Under the pieces are notes generated by a model that ran no database searches, was not told where the DNA came from, and was given only the letters and a program-made list of their open reading frames with translations. This document shows positions 10,444 to 20,135 of a stretch of 64,000 nucleotides of DNA, one piece after another. The DNA lies in assembly GCF_014192105.1 (NCBI RefSeq), contig NZ_JACHXK010000009.1, positions 172,561 through 236,560 of the forward strand, in the 5' to 3' direction. Each line of letters opens with the position of its first letter. The first letter of the stretch is position 1. The translations under genes and the position numbers were made by a program. This DNA comes from Paenibacillus phyllosphaerae (lineage in GTDB: Bacteria; Bacillota; Bacilli; Paenibacillales; Paenibacillaceae).

Positions 10444-11049
10444 TTGTTCGGATGGTTGAAGAGAAACAATACCAAATCAGTGCGCAGTAGAACGATAACG
10501 CTGGAGGAACAGCTCCAGGCATTGCGCGATATCGGGATTGCGCTGAATCCTGGCGTAACGGTTGACACCTTGCTACAACATACGGGACGGGAAAAGTATG
10601 AGGCTGACCCCTACGATTGGCTGCTCTTGGAGATGGGCTGCGAACTCGAACGTGATGGCGTATTCGAGAACATATCGGATCATGTCTGGTATATCGATAC
10701 CGAAGTAGTGGAGGATCATGGCGTCTACGTGGATGTTTTTCAGCGGCTTCAGCTGATGTCGGGGATTGAGATCGGGGAGATCGAAGATTACGTCGATATC
10801 ATGGAGGAAGTGGTTTGGGTATCCTTCACTTTCAAAGGGGAGCGCCTTAAGTGGGAGATCGAAGTCGATGACGACTGGATGGACTTGAACGTGCTGGCCA
10901 AATTAAGCGGGCTGATTGAACGCGAACTAGGCAAGCGTCTCGTCTTCACGGATAGTCATGGGCAATCTATTCTGATTCTCTGTCTGGACGATGGCCAGCT
11001 GCGAGCGCTTAATCGTCTTGTGAAATATCCATTTTACTCCTTTGGATGA
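10444..11049 (+). CDS. Hypothetical acidic protein
   Basis: Start taken at TTG 10444, about ten bases after GGGGAG, giving a basic n-region (LFGWLKRNNTK) and about 201 residues; the frame also reads back to 10387. No known domain recognised. The middle is strongly acidic (EIGEIEDYVDIMEEV, then WEIEVDDDWMD), a composition often seen in immunity-type proteins, but there is no toxin neighbour. It lies 31 bp after the DUF1444-like gene, so the two are probably co-transcribed. Confidence 0.5.
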   Translation: MFGWLKRNNTKSVRSRTITLEEQLQALRDIGIALNPGVTVDTLLQHTGREKYEADPYDWLLLEMGCELERDGVFENISDHVWYIDTEVVEDHGVYVDVFQRLQLMSGIEIGEIEDYVDIMEEVVWVSFTFKGERLKWEIEVDDDWMDLNVLAKLSGLIERELGKRLVFTDSHGQSILILCLDDGQLRALNRLVKYPFYSFG

Positions 11050-11168
11050 AGGATCGCCCGTCCCGCCTAGATCGAATCATTTTTCAGCCAAATCCTTTCC
11101 TTCCCTGCCATGAAATATATGGTATAGTAGTCAACAAAATATAAGCCAGAGGGAAGTGCAGGTACACG

Positions 11169-12398
11169 ATGAGTACAAGAAGTGCAGCAGCGCCGAACGT
11201 GAACACGTCGGCGACCGTATTCCCGATTTTGTTCGCGATCAGCATCGTTCATCTGCTCAATGACACGATGCAATCGACCGTATCCGCTTTATTCCCGATT
11301 CTGAAAACCGAGTATGCGCTCAGCTACCTCCAGATCGGCCTGATCTCGCTCGCCATGAACGTGACGGCGGCGGTCCTGCAGCCGCTCGTCGGCTATAGCG
11401 CGGACTTGAAGCCGAGGCCGTACATATTGCCGATCGGGGTGTGCTTCACGCTCGCAGGCGTGGTGGGGCTCGCAGTTTCACCGTACTATGTGCTGGTGCT
11501 GTTATCGGTGACCGCTATCGGGATCGGCTCGGCGGTGTTCCATCCGGAGTCGTCGCGGGTCGCGTACTTGGCCGCAGGACAGCGGCGGGGATTGGCGCAG
11601 TCGATCTTCCAGGTCGGGGGCAACATCGGCAGCTCGCTCGGACCGATCATGACGGCGGCGATTTTCGTTCACGTGGGTCAATTCGGGGTCATCTGGTTTG
11701 CTTTTGCCGCGATTACCGCGATCATCATTCAGACGTTCGTGGCACGCTGGTACAACGGGCAGCTGCTGGCGCCGAGACAGCCTGCCGCGAGAAGGGCACG
11801 GTCAGGGGAGAGCCGCGGCTCTTCGCTCACCAAGCAGCAGATTACGTGGGCGATCGTCATTCTCGTGTTCCTGGTCGTTACAAAACAAGTCTATATGGCG
11901 AGCATCTCCAGCTATTATACGTTCTATCTCATCGACAGTTATGGCGTATCGGTAGGCGAGTCGCAGTTGTTCCTGTTCGCGTTCTTGTTTGCGGCGGCGG
12001 CGGGGACCTTCCTGGGCGGGCCGATGGCTGACCGGTTCGGGCGGCGCAACGTGATCTGGTTCTCGATCCTGGGCACGGCGCCATTCTCCATTCTGCTGCC
12101 GTATGGTGATCTGTTCTGGTCGGGCGTGCTTGCGGTACTGGCGGGCTTCATTCTCTCGTCCGCCTTCTCGATCATCGTCGTCTATGCGCAGGAGCTGCTG
12201 CCCGGCAATGTGGGTCTCGTCTCCGGCCTGTTCTTCGGGCTTGCGTTCGGCATGGGCGGGCTTGGTTCGGCGCTGCTCGGCAAAGTGGCGGATCTCCAGG
12301 GGATCTCGTTCGTCATGGAGCTGTGCGCCTATCTGCCGCTGCTCGGCGTGCTGGCCATTCTGCTTCCGAAGGACGCGCGCGTCCGCGGGCAAGGCTAA
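11169..12398 (+). CDS. fsr: MFS transporter, fosmidomycin-resistance (Fsr) type
   Basis: A 409-residue protein with about 12 hydrophobic segments and a central loop near residues 195-220. It begins with the HLLNDTMQSTVSALFPILK signature and has LQPLVGYSADLKPRP in loop 2-3, the pattern of Fsr-type major facilitator exporters. Homologues export fosmidomycin and other small molecules by proton antiport; the natural substrate here is not known. Single gene with its own leader and a terminator behind it. Confidence 0.85.
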   Translation: MSTRSAAAPNVNTSATVFPILFAISIVHLLNDTMQSTVSALFPILKTEYALSYLQIGLISLAMNVTAAVLQPLVGYSADLKPRPYILPIGVCFTLAGVVGLAVSPYYVLVLLSVTAIGIGSAVFHPESSRVAYLAAGQRRGLAQSIFQVGGNIGSSLGPIMTAAIFVHVGQFGVIWFAFAAITAIIIQTFVARWYNGQLLAPRQPAARRARSGESRGSSLTKQQITWAIVILVFLVVTKQVYMASISSYYTFYLIDSYGVSVGESQLFLFAFLFAAAAGTFLGGPMADRFGRRNVIWFSILGTAPFSILLPYGDLFWSGVLAVLAGFILSSAFSIIVVYAQELLPGNVGLVSGLFFGLAFGMGGLGSALLGKVADLQGISFVMELCAYLPLLGVLAILLPKDARVRGQG

Positions 12399-12434
12399 CG
12401 GCGACGGCTTGAATCTACTTGTACTTATAGTAAG

Positions 12435-12472
12435 GCTGCATGCAGATCGAAGGATGTGCGTGCAGCTTTTTT
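12435..12472 (+). terminator. Intrinsic terminator after the MFS gene
   Basis: Stem 12435-12443 with 12458-12466, followed by six T. Confidence 0.75.
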
Positions 12473-12629
12473 ACTATTCTATCGTTCGTCAAAATGAGCA
12501 TATAGTCGAGCAGGGACGAGCCGTGCGTCGTTCGAATGACATATTTCGCCTCCATGTTACTGGTTTGTAACAACTTGCCTGCCCAATCCCGTTACGATGA
12601 ATCTATCAGGGGATATGGGGAGAGAGGCA

Positions 12630-13775
12630 ATGATGATGGACATCGTGAAGCAGCGGCGGCTGATGGTCGCGCTGCTTGCAGGCGCGCTGGCGGTGATGGT
12701 GGCAGGATGCGGAACGGAAGCGGGACTGCCGCTGATGACAGGAGGATATGGAAGCGGTGCGGGACACGTCTCCGCTGCTTCGGGGAGTAAGGATACCGGG
12801 AAGCCGGAGCAGGCCGATGGTGCAGGAAGCGGCGTGCAGCCGGGAGACGCGGCCGTGACGGACGCCAGCTTGGGAAGCGGTGGCAGCGGATCAAGTGAAG
12901 AGGTTGCTGCAGGCGGCCAGGCAGACGGAACGGATAGCAATACCGCTCAGACGGACAAGGAAGATCAAGAGGCTGGCCAAGGAGCGGGAGTTGCTGGCGC
13001 GGGAGCAAACAGCGGCCAGGCCGAACAGGCGCCTGCCGGCCAGACGACAACTGGCGGACAGTCCGCTGTACGGTTGGATCCGCCGACAGAAGCGAACGTC
13101 GCTTTTGTCCCGCAGCAAGGCCAGAAGCTGGTCGCGCTCACGTTCGACGATGGGCCGGATCATCGTTATACCCCTGACATTCTGAAGGTTCTGAAGGAAC
13201 AGAAGGTGAAGGCGACCTTTTTCATGGTCGGCACGCAGGTGAAGAAATACCCTGATATGGTGAAGGAAATCGTCGAAGACGGACACGCAATCGGCAATCA
13301 TACGCAGCATCATGCTAATTTATCCAAACTTGACGATAATGATATTAAGCAGGAAATCAAATCCGCCGATGAATGGTTTAAGGAGACCATCGGGTTCGTT
13401 CCCCATCTGGTCCGCGCGCCGTACGGTGCCGTATCCGACATCGTGAAGGACGTCATCCAGGAGAACGACCGCGAGCTAATTGGCTGGACGGTCGATACGA
13501 GAGACTGGGACGGCGCTTCCGTCGAGGCGATGCGCAAGAACGTGAACAAGAACACGCACCCCGGCGGAATCGTGCTCATGCACTCGTTCGGGAGCAAGCA
13601 TCTGGGCAACACGGTGAAGGTGCTGCCGCTGATCATCCAAGATCTGACGGATAAAGGCTACACCTTCGTCACCGTCGACGAGCTGCTCGCGGCCAAGGAA
13701 CTGAATGCCAAGGCCAAGGAAGCCGCGGCACAAGCAAGCGCGAAGACGAATCAGGCCAAGACCGCGAAATCCTAG
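12630..13775 (+). CDS. Polysaccharide deacetylase lipoprotein (NodB domain)
   Basis: Start at ATG 12630 after GGGGAGAGAGG; two further ATGs follow directly. The signal peptide ends in a lipobox VAGC, so the protein should be anchored outside the membrane. About 120 residues of Gly/Ala/Ser/Gln-rich linker follow. The NodB domain then carries the metal and catalytic motifs LTFDDGPDHRYT and HAIGNHTQHH, plus RAPYGAVS and IVLMHSFG. Such enzymes remove acetyl groups from peptidoglycan or other glycans. The C-terminus is a short Ala/Lys-rich tail. Function as a cell-wall deacetylase is well supported; the substrate is not. Confidence 0.9.
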   Translation: MMMDIVKQRRLMVALLAGALAVMVAGCGTEAGLPLMTGGYGSGAGHVSAASGSKDTGKPEQADGAGSGVQPGDAAVTDASLGSGGSGSSEEVAAGGQADGTDSNTAQTDKEDQEAGQGAGVAGAGANSGQAEQAPAGQTTTGGQSAVRLDPPTEANVAFVPQQGQKLVALTFDDGPDHRYTPDILKVLKEQKVKATFFMVGTQVKKYPDMVKEIVEDGHAIGNHTQHHANLSKLDDNDIKQEIKSADEWFKETIGFVPHLVRAPYGAVSDIVKDVIQENDRELIGWTVDTRDWDGASVEAMRKNVNKNTHPGGIVLMHSFGSKHLGNTVKVLPLIIQDLTDKGYTFVTVDELLAAKELNAKAKEAAAQASAKTNQAKTAKS

Positions 13776-13866
13776 TGACCGGTATATGACACAAGAAGGC
13801 GTACTGCGCTCGGGACTACCATCCGAATCAGATAAGCCATAGAGAAGGGAGAGATGATCGGACGCG

Positions 13867-15336
13867 ATGAAAGGCAGATTATGGCGTACCTATACGCTGC
13901 GACTGGCTGCGGCTTGGGCCGGGCTATTGGTCTTGGCAGGCTGTCAATATACCGCAACCCCGGCGGATCTGCTGCTCGCCCCGCAGGCAACGGCGGAGAA
14001 TGCCGCGATCGCGGCGGCTGTCCAGGATGCGCTCCCTCCCCGGGCGAAGCTGACGGTGACCGACCAGGGGAAGACGACCTCGGCGATCCGCAAGGAGGAC
14101 GTGGACGGCGACGGACGCAAGGAAGTCATCGTGACGTACGTGAATGAACGCGAGGAAGAGAAGGTTATGGTGCTGACCAGCGGCAGCGGAAGCGGCGAGC
14201 AATCGGCAAGCGGCTGGCATCATTGGTTCACCTTCACGGAATCGTCCGGCTATGGCGTCGATTGGATCGAAGTGAGCGACCTCGATGACAATGGGCAGCC
14301 GGAGTTGTTCATCGCTTGGAACAGCTACGGCGATCCTTATCATCAGGTGAACGTCTATACGGTGCAAGGGGGCGAAGAATTGCGCCAGTACCCGCCTGCG
14401 CCGCTCGCGGAGCTGCCCTATGAGATGGCGCGACTCGGCGATGTCGACGGCGACGGGCAAGAAGAGCTGGTGCTGATCACGCACGACCGCGACAACTTAA
14501 GGGCCGCGCTCCACTTGTACCGGCTGTCGGGGAAAGAGATGCTCGATGAATTGTCGACCCCGATCGACGGTTCGGTCAGCGGCTATTACAATTTGGCGAT
14601 CGGCCAGATTGCCAAGGGCCGTTATGGGCTCGTGATGGATGCAGGCATCGGCGCCCACTCCTCGATGACGCATATGTTCGCTTGGGAGGACGGCCAGCTG
14701 AAGCGAGTCTATCCGCCGTTGTCCGAGGGCGACGAGGAGCATGTCAACGACTCCTCTACCTTCGGCGGCGACGGCAATCATGACGGCGTGCTCGATATTG
14801 AGCTGCTGACCCCCGCGCCAGGGCAAGCGGAGGATGTGCCCTACAGCGAAATGCTGTGGATCGAGAAGCGGAAGCAGTGGGACGGCGAAGGAAATTTCAT
14901 CACCGTCCAGGAGCGTTACGTCGATTACGAGCAAGGCTATGCGATCCGGTTCAAGTCCGAATGGTATAACAAAGTGACGGTGAGCCATTCGAACTCGAGC
15001 GCCGATGCCGAGAATCCGATTGACGAGGCCGCAGCGCTGCTCGAGGCCGTACCGGAAGGCATCGTGTTCGAACAGTACAGCGAGGAGACCGGGCAGCGTG
15101 CGCCGCTCTTCGCGATCTATATGGTTCCGCTCGACAACTGGGGCGCTTTCGAGCAGAATTGGAAGGACAACGGCGTCCGGTATAACCAGGTACTGAAAGC
15201 CGCCGGCATGATCTATGCCGTGGAATGGAAGGATGCGCCGGCCGATTGGAGCGAGCGGGATCAGGAACGGTTCGTTTCCTTGCAGCCGGATGTGGAAGAG
15301 CTGAAGCGGGAATTCGAGCTTCTGCCGGAATATTAG
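13867..15336 (+). CDS. Lipoprotein with FG-GAP/VCBS-like calcium loops
   Basis: 489 residues starting at ATG 13867. The signal peptide ends in LAGCQY, a lipobox. Repeats of the type DVDGDGRKEVIV (near residue 78), DLDDNGQPELFIAW and DVDGDGQEELVL, with DGNHDGVLDIEL later, form a beta-propeller-like FG-GAP/VCBS pattern that usually binds calcium. It lies 26 bp upstream of the two-component pair and in the same orientation, so it may be co-expressed with, or a sensor accessory to, that system. The last point is inference. Confidence 0.7.
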   Translation: MKGRLWRTYTLRLAAAWAGLLVLAGCQYTATPADLLLAPQATAENAAIAAAVQDALPPRAKLTVTDQGKTTSAIRKEDVDGDGRKEVIVTYVNEREEEKVMVLTSGSGSGEQSASGWHHWFTFTESSGYGVDWIEVSDLDDNGQPELFIAWNSYGDPYHQVNVYTVQGGEELRQYPPAPLAELPYEMARLGDVDGDGQEELVLITHDRDNLRAALHLYRLSGKEMLDELSTPIDGSVSGYYNLAIGQIAKGRYGLVMDAGIGAHSSMTHMFAWEDGQLKRVYPPLSEGDEEHVNDSSTFGGDGNHDGVLDIELLTPAPGQAEDVPYSEMLWIEKRKQWDGEGNFITVQERYVDYEQGYAIRFKSEWYNKVTVSHSNSSADAENPIDEAAALLEAVPEGIVFEQYSEETGQRAPLFAIYMVPLDNWGAFEQNWKDNGVRYNQVLKAAGMIYAVEWKDAPADWSERDQERFVSLQPDVEELKREFELLPEY

Positions 15337-15362
15337 GCAAGCTTTACGAGTAGGAGGACAAG

Positions 15363-16364
15363 ATGCGGATATTGCTGCTGGAGGATGAAGAGGCGATACG
15401 CGGCTTCGTGAGAATCAACTTGAAACGCAACGGCATGGACGTCACGGAAGCGGAAGACGGCGAGACCGCGCTGCAGCTGGCGGAGGAAGCGGACCCGCCC
15501 TTCGATGCGGCGCTTCTGGACGTGATGCTGCCGACGATCAGCGGGTTCGAAGTGTGCGAGGCGCTGCGCCGGAGATTCCCGCGAATGGGCATCATTATGC
15601 TGACGGCCAAGTCGCAGGAAGAGGACAAGATTCGCGGGTTGGAGCTCGGGGCGGACGATTATGTGCAAAAGCCGTTCAGCCCCGGCGAGCTTATCGCCAG
15701 GCTGAGCGCGCTTCACCGGCGCATGATGCCGGGCGGCCTGTCGTCGCATGACGTTCAGCCGCAGCGGCCGACGGAATCGGGGCAGTTCAGCAGCGATGGC
15801 ACTGCTGCGCTTGCTTCCAATACCCATGAGGGCGTGGATAGGCAGGAGGCGCTCGGAACGCACGCGCCTAGCGAGCCCGCCACCGCGGACGCAGGCCGTA
15901 GCGGCATGCCAAGCCATGCGTCGGCAGACACAGGCGAGCTGTCGCGAAGCCTGGCAACTGACGGCGGTGCATGGGGCAATGGCAATGGCTATGCCGCGCA
16001 CGCAAGTCCGCATCAGGCAGAGAAGCGTCCAAGTGAAGCGAGCCGTTCGGCCGACGAGCAGCATGTCGGCCCGTTCCGGCTGTCGACCGCGAAGCGCAGG
16101 CTGTGGAAGAGCGGCGAGGAAGTGATTCTGACGCCGACCGAATGGACGCTGATGAAGCTGCTTATGGATCGCGAAGGCGAAGGACTCAGCCGCGATGAGA
16201 TTCTGAACGCGGTATGGGGACGGCATTTCATCGGCGACCTCAAGATCGTGGACGTGAACATCCGTCGCATTCGCCAGAAGATCGAGGCTACGCCCTCCCA
16301 TCCGGTCTACATCGAGACGCTGTGGGGCTACGGCTATCGCTTCAACCGAGGGGATGAAGGATGA
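15363..16364 (+). CDS. OmpR-family response regulator with long linker
   Basis: Receiver domain residues 1-118 with acidic pair E7/D8, phosphoacceptor D53 (LLDVMLP) and K103 (VQKPF). A winged-helix DNA-binding domain occupies about residues 235-333 (LTPTEWTLMKLLMD, then VDVNIRRIRQKIE and ETLWGYGYRF). Between them lie about 110 residues of low-complexity Ser/Ala/Gly/His sequence; normal OmpR linkers are 5-20 residues. The stop overlaps the kinase start by 4 bp (ATGA), a classical coupled pair. The target genes are unknown. Confidence 0.92.
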   Translation: MRILLLEDEEAIRGFVRINLKRNGMDVTEAEDGETALQLAEEADPPFDAALLDVMLPTISGFEVCEALRRRFPRMGIIMLTAKSQEEDKIRGLELGADDYVQKPFSPGELIARLSALHRRMMPGGLSSHDVQPQRPTESGQFSSDGTAALASNTHEGVDRQEALGTHAPSEPATADAGRSGMPSHASADTGELSRSLATDGGAWGNGNGYAAHASPHQAEKRPSEASRSADEQHVGPFRLSTAKRRLWKSGEEVILTPTEWTLMKLLMDREGEGLSRDEILNAVWGRHFIGDLKIVDVNIRRIRQKIEATPSHPVYIETLWGYGYRFNRGDEG

Positions 16365-17800
16365 CGAGCCTCCGGACGCGCATGGTATGGAGCTTCGGCA
16401 TGCTGATCGTGCTCGTCGTCGTCATGCTGGGCTCGTTGTTCGTCACGCTGGTGTGGAATTATTATTACGGCAGCGCGGTCAGCTCGCTTATGCAGCGGGC
16501 GCAGACGGAGGCGGCGCTGCATAACCGGAACCTGTCGGCGCAGCCGATGCGTACCATTGCGCGGTATATGCTGCAGAACATGACGGCCGGGACGGCGCAT
16601 CTGCAACTGCTCGATCATGCCGGCAATCTGATCGTCGACAGCAACGGGATGCCCGGCGACGGGCGCGTCCTCGCGACGCCGGACGTGGCCTCTGCCTTGA
16701 ACGGGCAGCAGGGATCGTGGCGCGGCAAAGACCCGGTGACGGGCGAGCGGATCGCGGCGGTGACGCTGCCGGTCAAGCGGGATCAGCGCGTCGTCGCTCT
16801 ATTCCGCTATACGGCGTCCTTACAGGGGATCGACGCGATCGTCCGCAATATGATATTCGTCGCGCTGCTCGGGGCCATTATCGTGGTGCTGCTGTTCTTC
16901 GGGATGAGCGTGCTGATGGCGAACCGGATCGCCAGGCCGATTCGGAACTTAACGAAGGTCGCGGAGCAGATGGCGGAAGGAAATTGGACCCGGCGCGCCG
17001 AAATTGGGGAGCAGGACGAGATCGGCCGTCTGGCGGATACGCTGAACACGATGGCGGCCGAGATTACAAGGCGGGAGAAGCTGAAGAACGACTTCATCTC
17101 CTCGATTTCGCATGAGCTGCGCACGCCGCTGACGTCCATCAAGGGCTGGAGCGAGACGCTCGCCTCCGGCGATCCGACGGATGTGGAAGAGGTAAGAATG
17201 GGGCTGGCAGTGATCGACCGGGAGACGGATCGACTGGCCGGTCTCGTCGAGGACCTGCTCGATTTCTCCAAACTATATGCGAAGAACATCGTGCTCCATC
17301 CCGAGCCGCTCGACTTCCTCGCGCCAATCAAGGAGACGGTCCGGCAGTTCGAGGCAAGGGCGCACCGCGAAGGCATACGTCTGGCGGCAGGGCTAGCCGA
17401 CAACGGGCCGCTGCTCGTCGAAGCGGACGCCAACCGGCTGAAGCAGGTACTCATTAACGTGCTCGACAATGCGTTCAAATTCACCCCCAAAGGGGGGCAG
17501 GTTATGCTGACCGCAGAGCGTATCGGCGACGATGTCCAGGTGCGCATCGCCGATTCGGGAATCGGCATAGACCCCGCGGACCTGCCGCATGTAACCGATA
17601 AATTCTACAAGGGCAACAGCCAGCGCGCCGGCAGCGGCCTCGGACTTGCCATATGCAAGGAGATCGTGGAACTGCACGGCGGGACGCTGGAACTGGCCAG
17701 CATCGTCGAAGAAGGAACGACGGTTACGGTCAGGCTGCCCTTAATGAAGCTGCCTCAGGAGGCAATCGTTTCGATAGAGGAAGGAACGGCGGAATCATGA
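16361..17800 (+). CDS. Sensor histidine kinase, partner of the preceding regulator
   Basis: 479 residues. TM1 about residues 12-33, an extracellular sensor loop of about 125 residues, TM2 about 164-187, HAMP about 188-240, then the H-box ISHELRTPLTSIKGW with His251. N-box NVLDNAFKFTP, G1 DSGIGID and G2 GSGLGLAICKE complete the kinase. The sensed signal cannot be told from sequence. Neighbours are a calcium-loop lipoprotein upstream and a small membrane protein on the other strand downstream. Confidence 0.95.
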   Translation: MTSLRTRMVWSFGMLIVLVVVMLGSLFVTLVWNYYYGSAVSSLMQRAQTEAALHNRNLSAQPMRTIARYMLQNMTAGTAHLQLLDHAGNLIVDSNGMPGDGRVLATPDVASALNGQQGSWRGKDPVTGERIAAVTLPVKRDQRVVALFRYTASLQGIDAIVRNMIFVALLGAIIVVLLFFGMSVLMANRIARPIRNLTKVAEQMAEGNWTRRAEIGEQDEIGRLADTLNTMAAEITRREKLKNDFISSISHELRTPLTSIKGWSETLASGDPTDVEEVRMGLAVIDRETDRLAGLVEDLLDFSKLYAKNIVLHPEPLDFLAPIKETVRQFEARAHREGIRLAAGLADNGPLLVEADANRLKQVLINVLDNAFKFTPKGGQVMLTAERIGDDVQVRIADSGIGIDPADLPHVTDKFYKGNSQRAGSGLGLAICKEIVELHGGTLELASIVEEGTTVTVRLPLMKLPQEAIVSIEEGTAES

Positions 17801-17839
17801 GGCAATATCAGGCGCGGTCAATCTGACGATATCCGAACG

Positions 17840-17959
17840 CTACTCTTTATAAAGGAGCGATTTGCGCTTGGTCGTGACGTACGTGATGGCGAGCGCGGTG
17901 AGAATGACGATAACGATCGGAAGCCAGTGGTCCGCGATGAATTGCATCCAGAGCGGCAT
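17840..17959 (-). CDS. 39-residue single-span membrane protein
   Basis: A short open frame on the minus strand, ATG at 17959, stop TAG at 17840. It has an AAAGGATG ribosome site about 9 bases before the start. The product begins MPLWMQFIADHWLP, continues with a hydrophobic span (IVIVILTALAITYV) and ends TTKRKSLLYKE, giving positive charge after the span. It lies convergent to the kinase gene. The composition, ribosome site and topology make it a likely real small protein; function unknown. Confidence 0.6.
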   Translation of the reverse strand: MPLWMQFIADHWLPIVIVILTALAITYVTTKRKSLLYKE

Positions 17960-18080
17960 AACGGCTGCACATCCTTTCATGGCTGTTTTCTACTAGTATG
18001 GCATGCTGCTCGCGGGCCAATCCCGGTAACGTTTAGGGGAGCTGCCAGTCAGACCACAACGAAAAGGGGCTCAATGCGCA

Positions 18081-19169
18081 ATGCGAGATGAACGTAAAGC
18101 CGGCAAGCGCTCGGCTTACGCGCTGGCGGTGCTGCTGCTATTCCTTGCGGTGATCAATGGGTGCAGTAGCGGCAACAAGCTGGACGAACTCCCGCCTCAG
18201 CAGCTGACGGAGGAGGAGACGCCGGTAGAACCGATTCCGCCGGCTGAAGAAGAAGAGGCCGAGACGGCCGGCTACCTCGCGCCGCTGACCGGCCTTGCGG
18301 TGGACCATGAGGTCACGGCGCGGCCGATTGCCGTGATGGTCAATAACATGGGGAAGGCGCGTCCGCAATCCGGGCTGCCGCACGCCGATGTGGTGTGGGA
18401 AGTGCTCGCGGAGGGCGGGATTACGCGGTTGGTCGCTATTTTTCAAAGTGAAGAGTTCACCGATGCGATCGGGCCGATCCGCAGCATTCGCCCTTACCTG
18501 ATCGAGCTCGGCGAGTCGTACGGCGGCGTGCTTGTCCATGCCGGCGGCAGCCCGGACGCCTATTCGATTCTGCAGCATCAAGGCAAGGAGCATCTGGACG
18601 AGATTACGAATGCGGGCAGCTACTTCTGGCGCGAATCGTTCCGCAAAGCGCCGCATAATCTGTATTCCAACCTCGAGAAACTGCGGGCGGGGATCGATAA
18701 GAAGAAGTATGATCAGTCTGTCATGGCGCCGCTACTTACCTTCTCGGAGCTTGGTGCAACCGGAGCGGGGACGGCTGCCAATCATGTCGACATCTCCTTC
18801 ATGCTGAAGAACTACAAAGTATCTTACGCGTACGATCCGCAGACGAAGTTATATATGCGCTCCATTAACGATCAGCCGCATACCGATCTGACGACGAAGG
18901 CGCAGCTGAGCGCTACGAACCTCGTCGTGCTAGGAACGGCGCATAAGGTGCTCGATGACGTCGGGCGGCTCGAGGTGGATCTTGACTCCGGCGGACCGGC
19001 GAAGCTCATTCAGCTTGGCCGAGTGATCGACTGCCAATGGGAGCGCGGCGTGGATGGCGTGATCCGGATCTTGCAGGACGGAAACGAGCTTCCGCTGGCG
19101 CCGGGCAAAACGTATTATCACGTCGTGCCGAATACGCCAACCTTCGAGGGGCATGTAACGATCAGTTGA
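18081..19169 (+). CDS. DUF3048 (YerB-like) lipoprotein
   Basis: 362 residues with a signal peptide ending at a lipobox near VINGCSSG. The mature part starts with an acidic Pro/Glu linker and then the DUF3048 domain: APLTGL, RPIAVMVNNMGKARPQSGL, ADVVWEVLAEGGITRLVAIFQS, GPIRSIRPYLIELG. Proteins of this family are surface lipoproteins of unknown function in Bacilli. Monocistronic; terminator behind it. Confidence 0.88.
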   Translation: MRDERKAGKRSAYALAVLLLFLAVINGCSSGNKLDELPPQQLTEEETPVEPIPPAEEEEAETAGYLAPLTGLAVDHEVTARPIAVMVNNMGKARPQSGLPHADVVWEVLAEGGITRLVAIFQSEEFTDAIGPIRSIRPYLIELGESYGGVLVHAGGSPDAYSILQHQGKEHLDEITNAGSYFWRESFRKAPHNLYSNLEKLRAGIDKKKYDQSVMAPLLTFSELGATGAGTAANHVDISFMLKNYKVSYAYDPQTKLYMRSINDQPHTDLTTKAQLSATNLVVLGTAHKVLDDVGRLEVDLDSGGPAKLIQLGRVIDCQWERGVDGVIRILQDGNELPLAPGKTYYHVVPNTPTFEGHVTIS

Positions 19170-19201
19170 ACTAAGTTCGAATTTCATAGCGAACAACATC
19201 G

Positions 19202-19235
19202 AACCTTTGGCCGAATGCGGGTTGAAGGTTTTTTT
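19202..19235 (+). terminator. Intrinsic terminator after the DUF3048 gene
   Basis: Outer stem AACCTT (19202-19207) with AAGGTT (19225-19230), then a T run to 19235. Confidence 0.6.
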
Positions 19236-19404
19236 GTTTTGTCTGATGCAACGAGCGGCCGGAGTAGATTCAAACCTGCTGCGGTCATGACGGTTAAAAT
19301 CGTAAGGGACGGAAAACACTAGGAGGGCCGCCCGTACTTACCGCCGCCAATTGTAAAGGAAATGTGAATGTTCAAGAAATAAATTTAAATTTTTCATGAC
19401 GTGT

Positions 19405-19421
19405 TTACAATCCCTTAACAA
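19405..19421 (+). promoter_or_regulatory. Candidate PhoP box upstream of the phosphate operon
   Basis: Two hexamers TTTACA (19405-19410) and TTAACA (19416-19421) separated by five bases, an 11-bp period, match the Bacillus PhoP box pattern. They lie about 85 bp before the start of the DUF47/Pit operon, just upstream of a TAAGAT -10-like hexamer (19441-19446). The assignment is by pattern and context only. Confidence 0.45.
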
Positions 19422-19503
19422 TTAAGATGTAAACTGTGATAAGATATTGTCGGCTTTAAGGCTACTTGCAATGTCAAACTGCAACCATGCGAAGGGGATA
19501 TCG

Positions 19504-20115
19504 ATGTTTAAGAAAAAGGACGTATTTTTTACAACGCTTGAAGCGATGGCTGATGTACTGCTTGAGGCAGTTGAGTATTTCGCGAAGCATGTCTCGAACA
19601 TCAAGGACGTTACTCATTTTGCGAAATCGATGAAAGAATTCGAAAGCCAATGCGACCGCCATGTACATACGATTCTGACGGAGCTGAATAAGACGTTCAT
19701 TACGCCGATCGAACGTGAGGATATTATGGCGCTGACGACATCGCTCGACGATGTGCTCGACGGCATCGAGGCTTGCGCTTCGCGCTTCGAGATGTACCAT
19801 ATTACCGAGCATGACGAGTACATCACGCTGTTCGCCGATAACCTTGTTCGCAGCGCGCAACAGATCAAGAAGGCGATCTACCTCCTGACGGAGAAGAAAT
19901 TGCTGGCGATCCGCGAGCCGTCCATTGCGATCAATGAACTCGAGAACCAAGCGGACGACCTGCTTCGCGTTAGCGTGAAGAGCCTGTTCGCGAACGTGAA
20001 GGATCCGATCGAGCTGATCAAGCGCAAAGAGATTTACGAGCGTCTGGAGCAAACGACCGACTATTGTGAAGACGTGGCCAACACACTCGAAACAATCATT
20101 ATGCGCAACAGCTAA
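19504..20115 (+). CDS. DUF47 (PhoU-like) phosphate transport regulator
   Basis: 203 residues from ATG 19504 (GAAGGGG upstream; the frame is open from 19447). All-helical, with FFTTLEAMADVLLEAVEYF, FESQCDRHVHTILTELNKTFITPIEREDIMAL and a later VSVKSLFANVKDPIELIKRKEIYE; the repeated metal-binding-type E-x3-D pattern is that of PhoU/DUF47. In Bacilli these proteins sit upstream of low-affinity phosphate permeases and regulate them, as here: pit follows after 20 bp. Confidence 0.9.
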   Translation: MFKKKDVFFTTLEAMADVLLEAVEYFAKHVSNIKDVTHFAKSMKEFESQCDRHVHTILTELNKTFITPIEREDIMALTTSLDDVLDGIEACASRFEMYHITEHDEYITLFADNLVRSAQQIKKAIYLLTEKKLLAIREPSIAINELENQADDLLRVSVKSLFANVKDPIELIKRKEIYERLEQTTDYCEDVANTLETIIMRNS

Positions 20116-20135
20116 GGACAGGTGGACTTTCGGTC

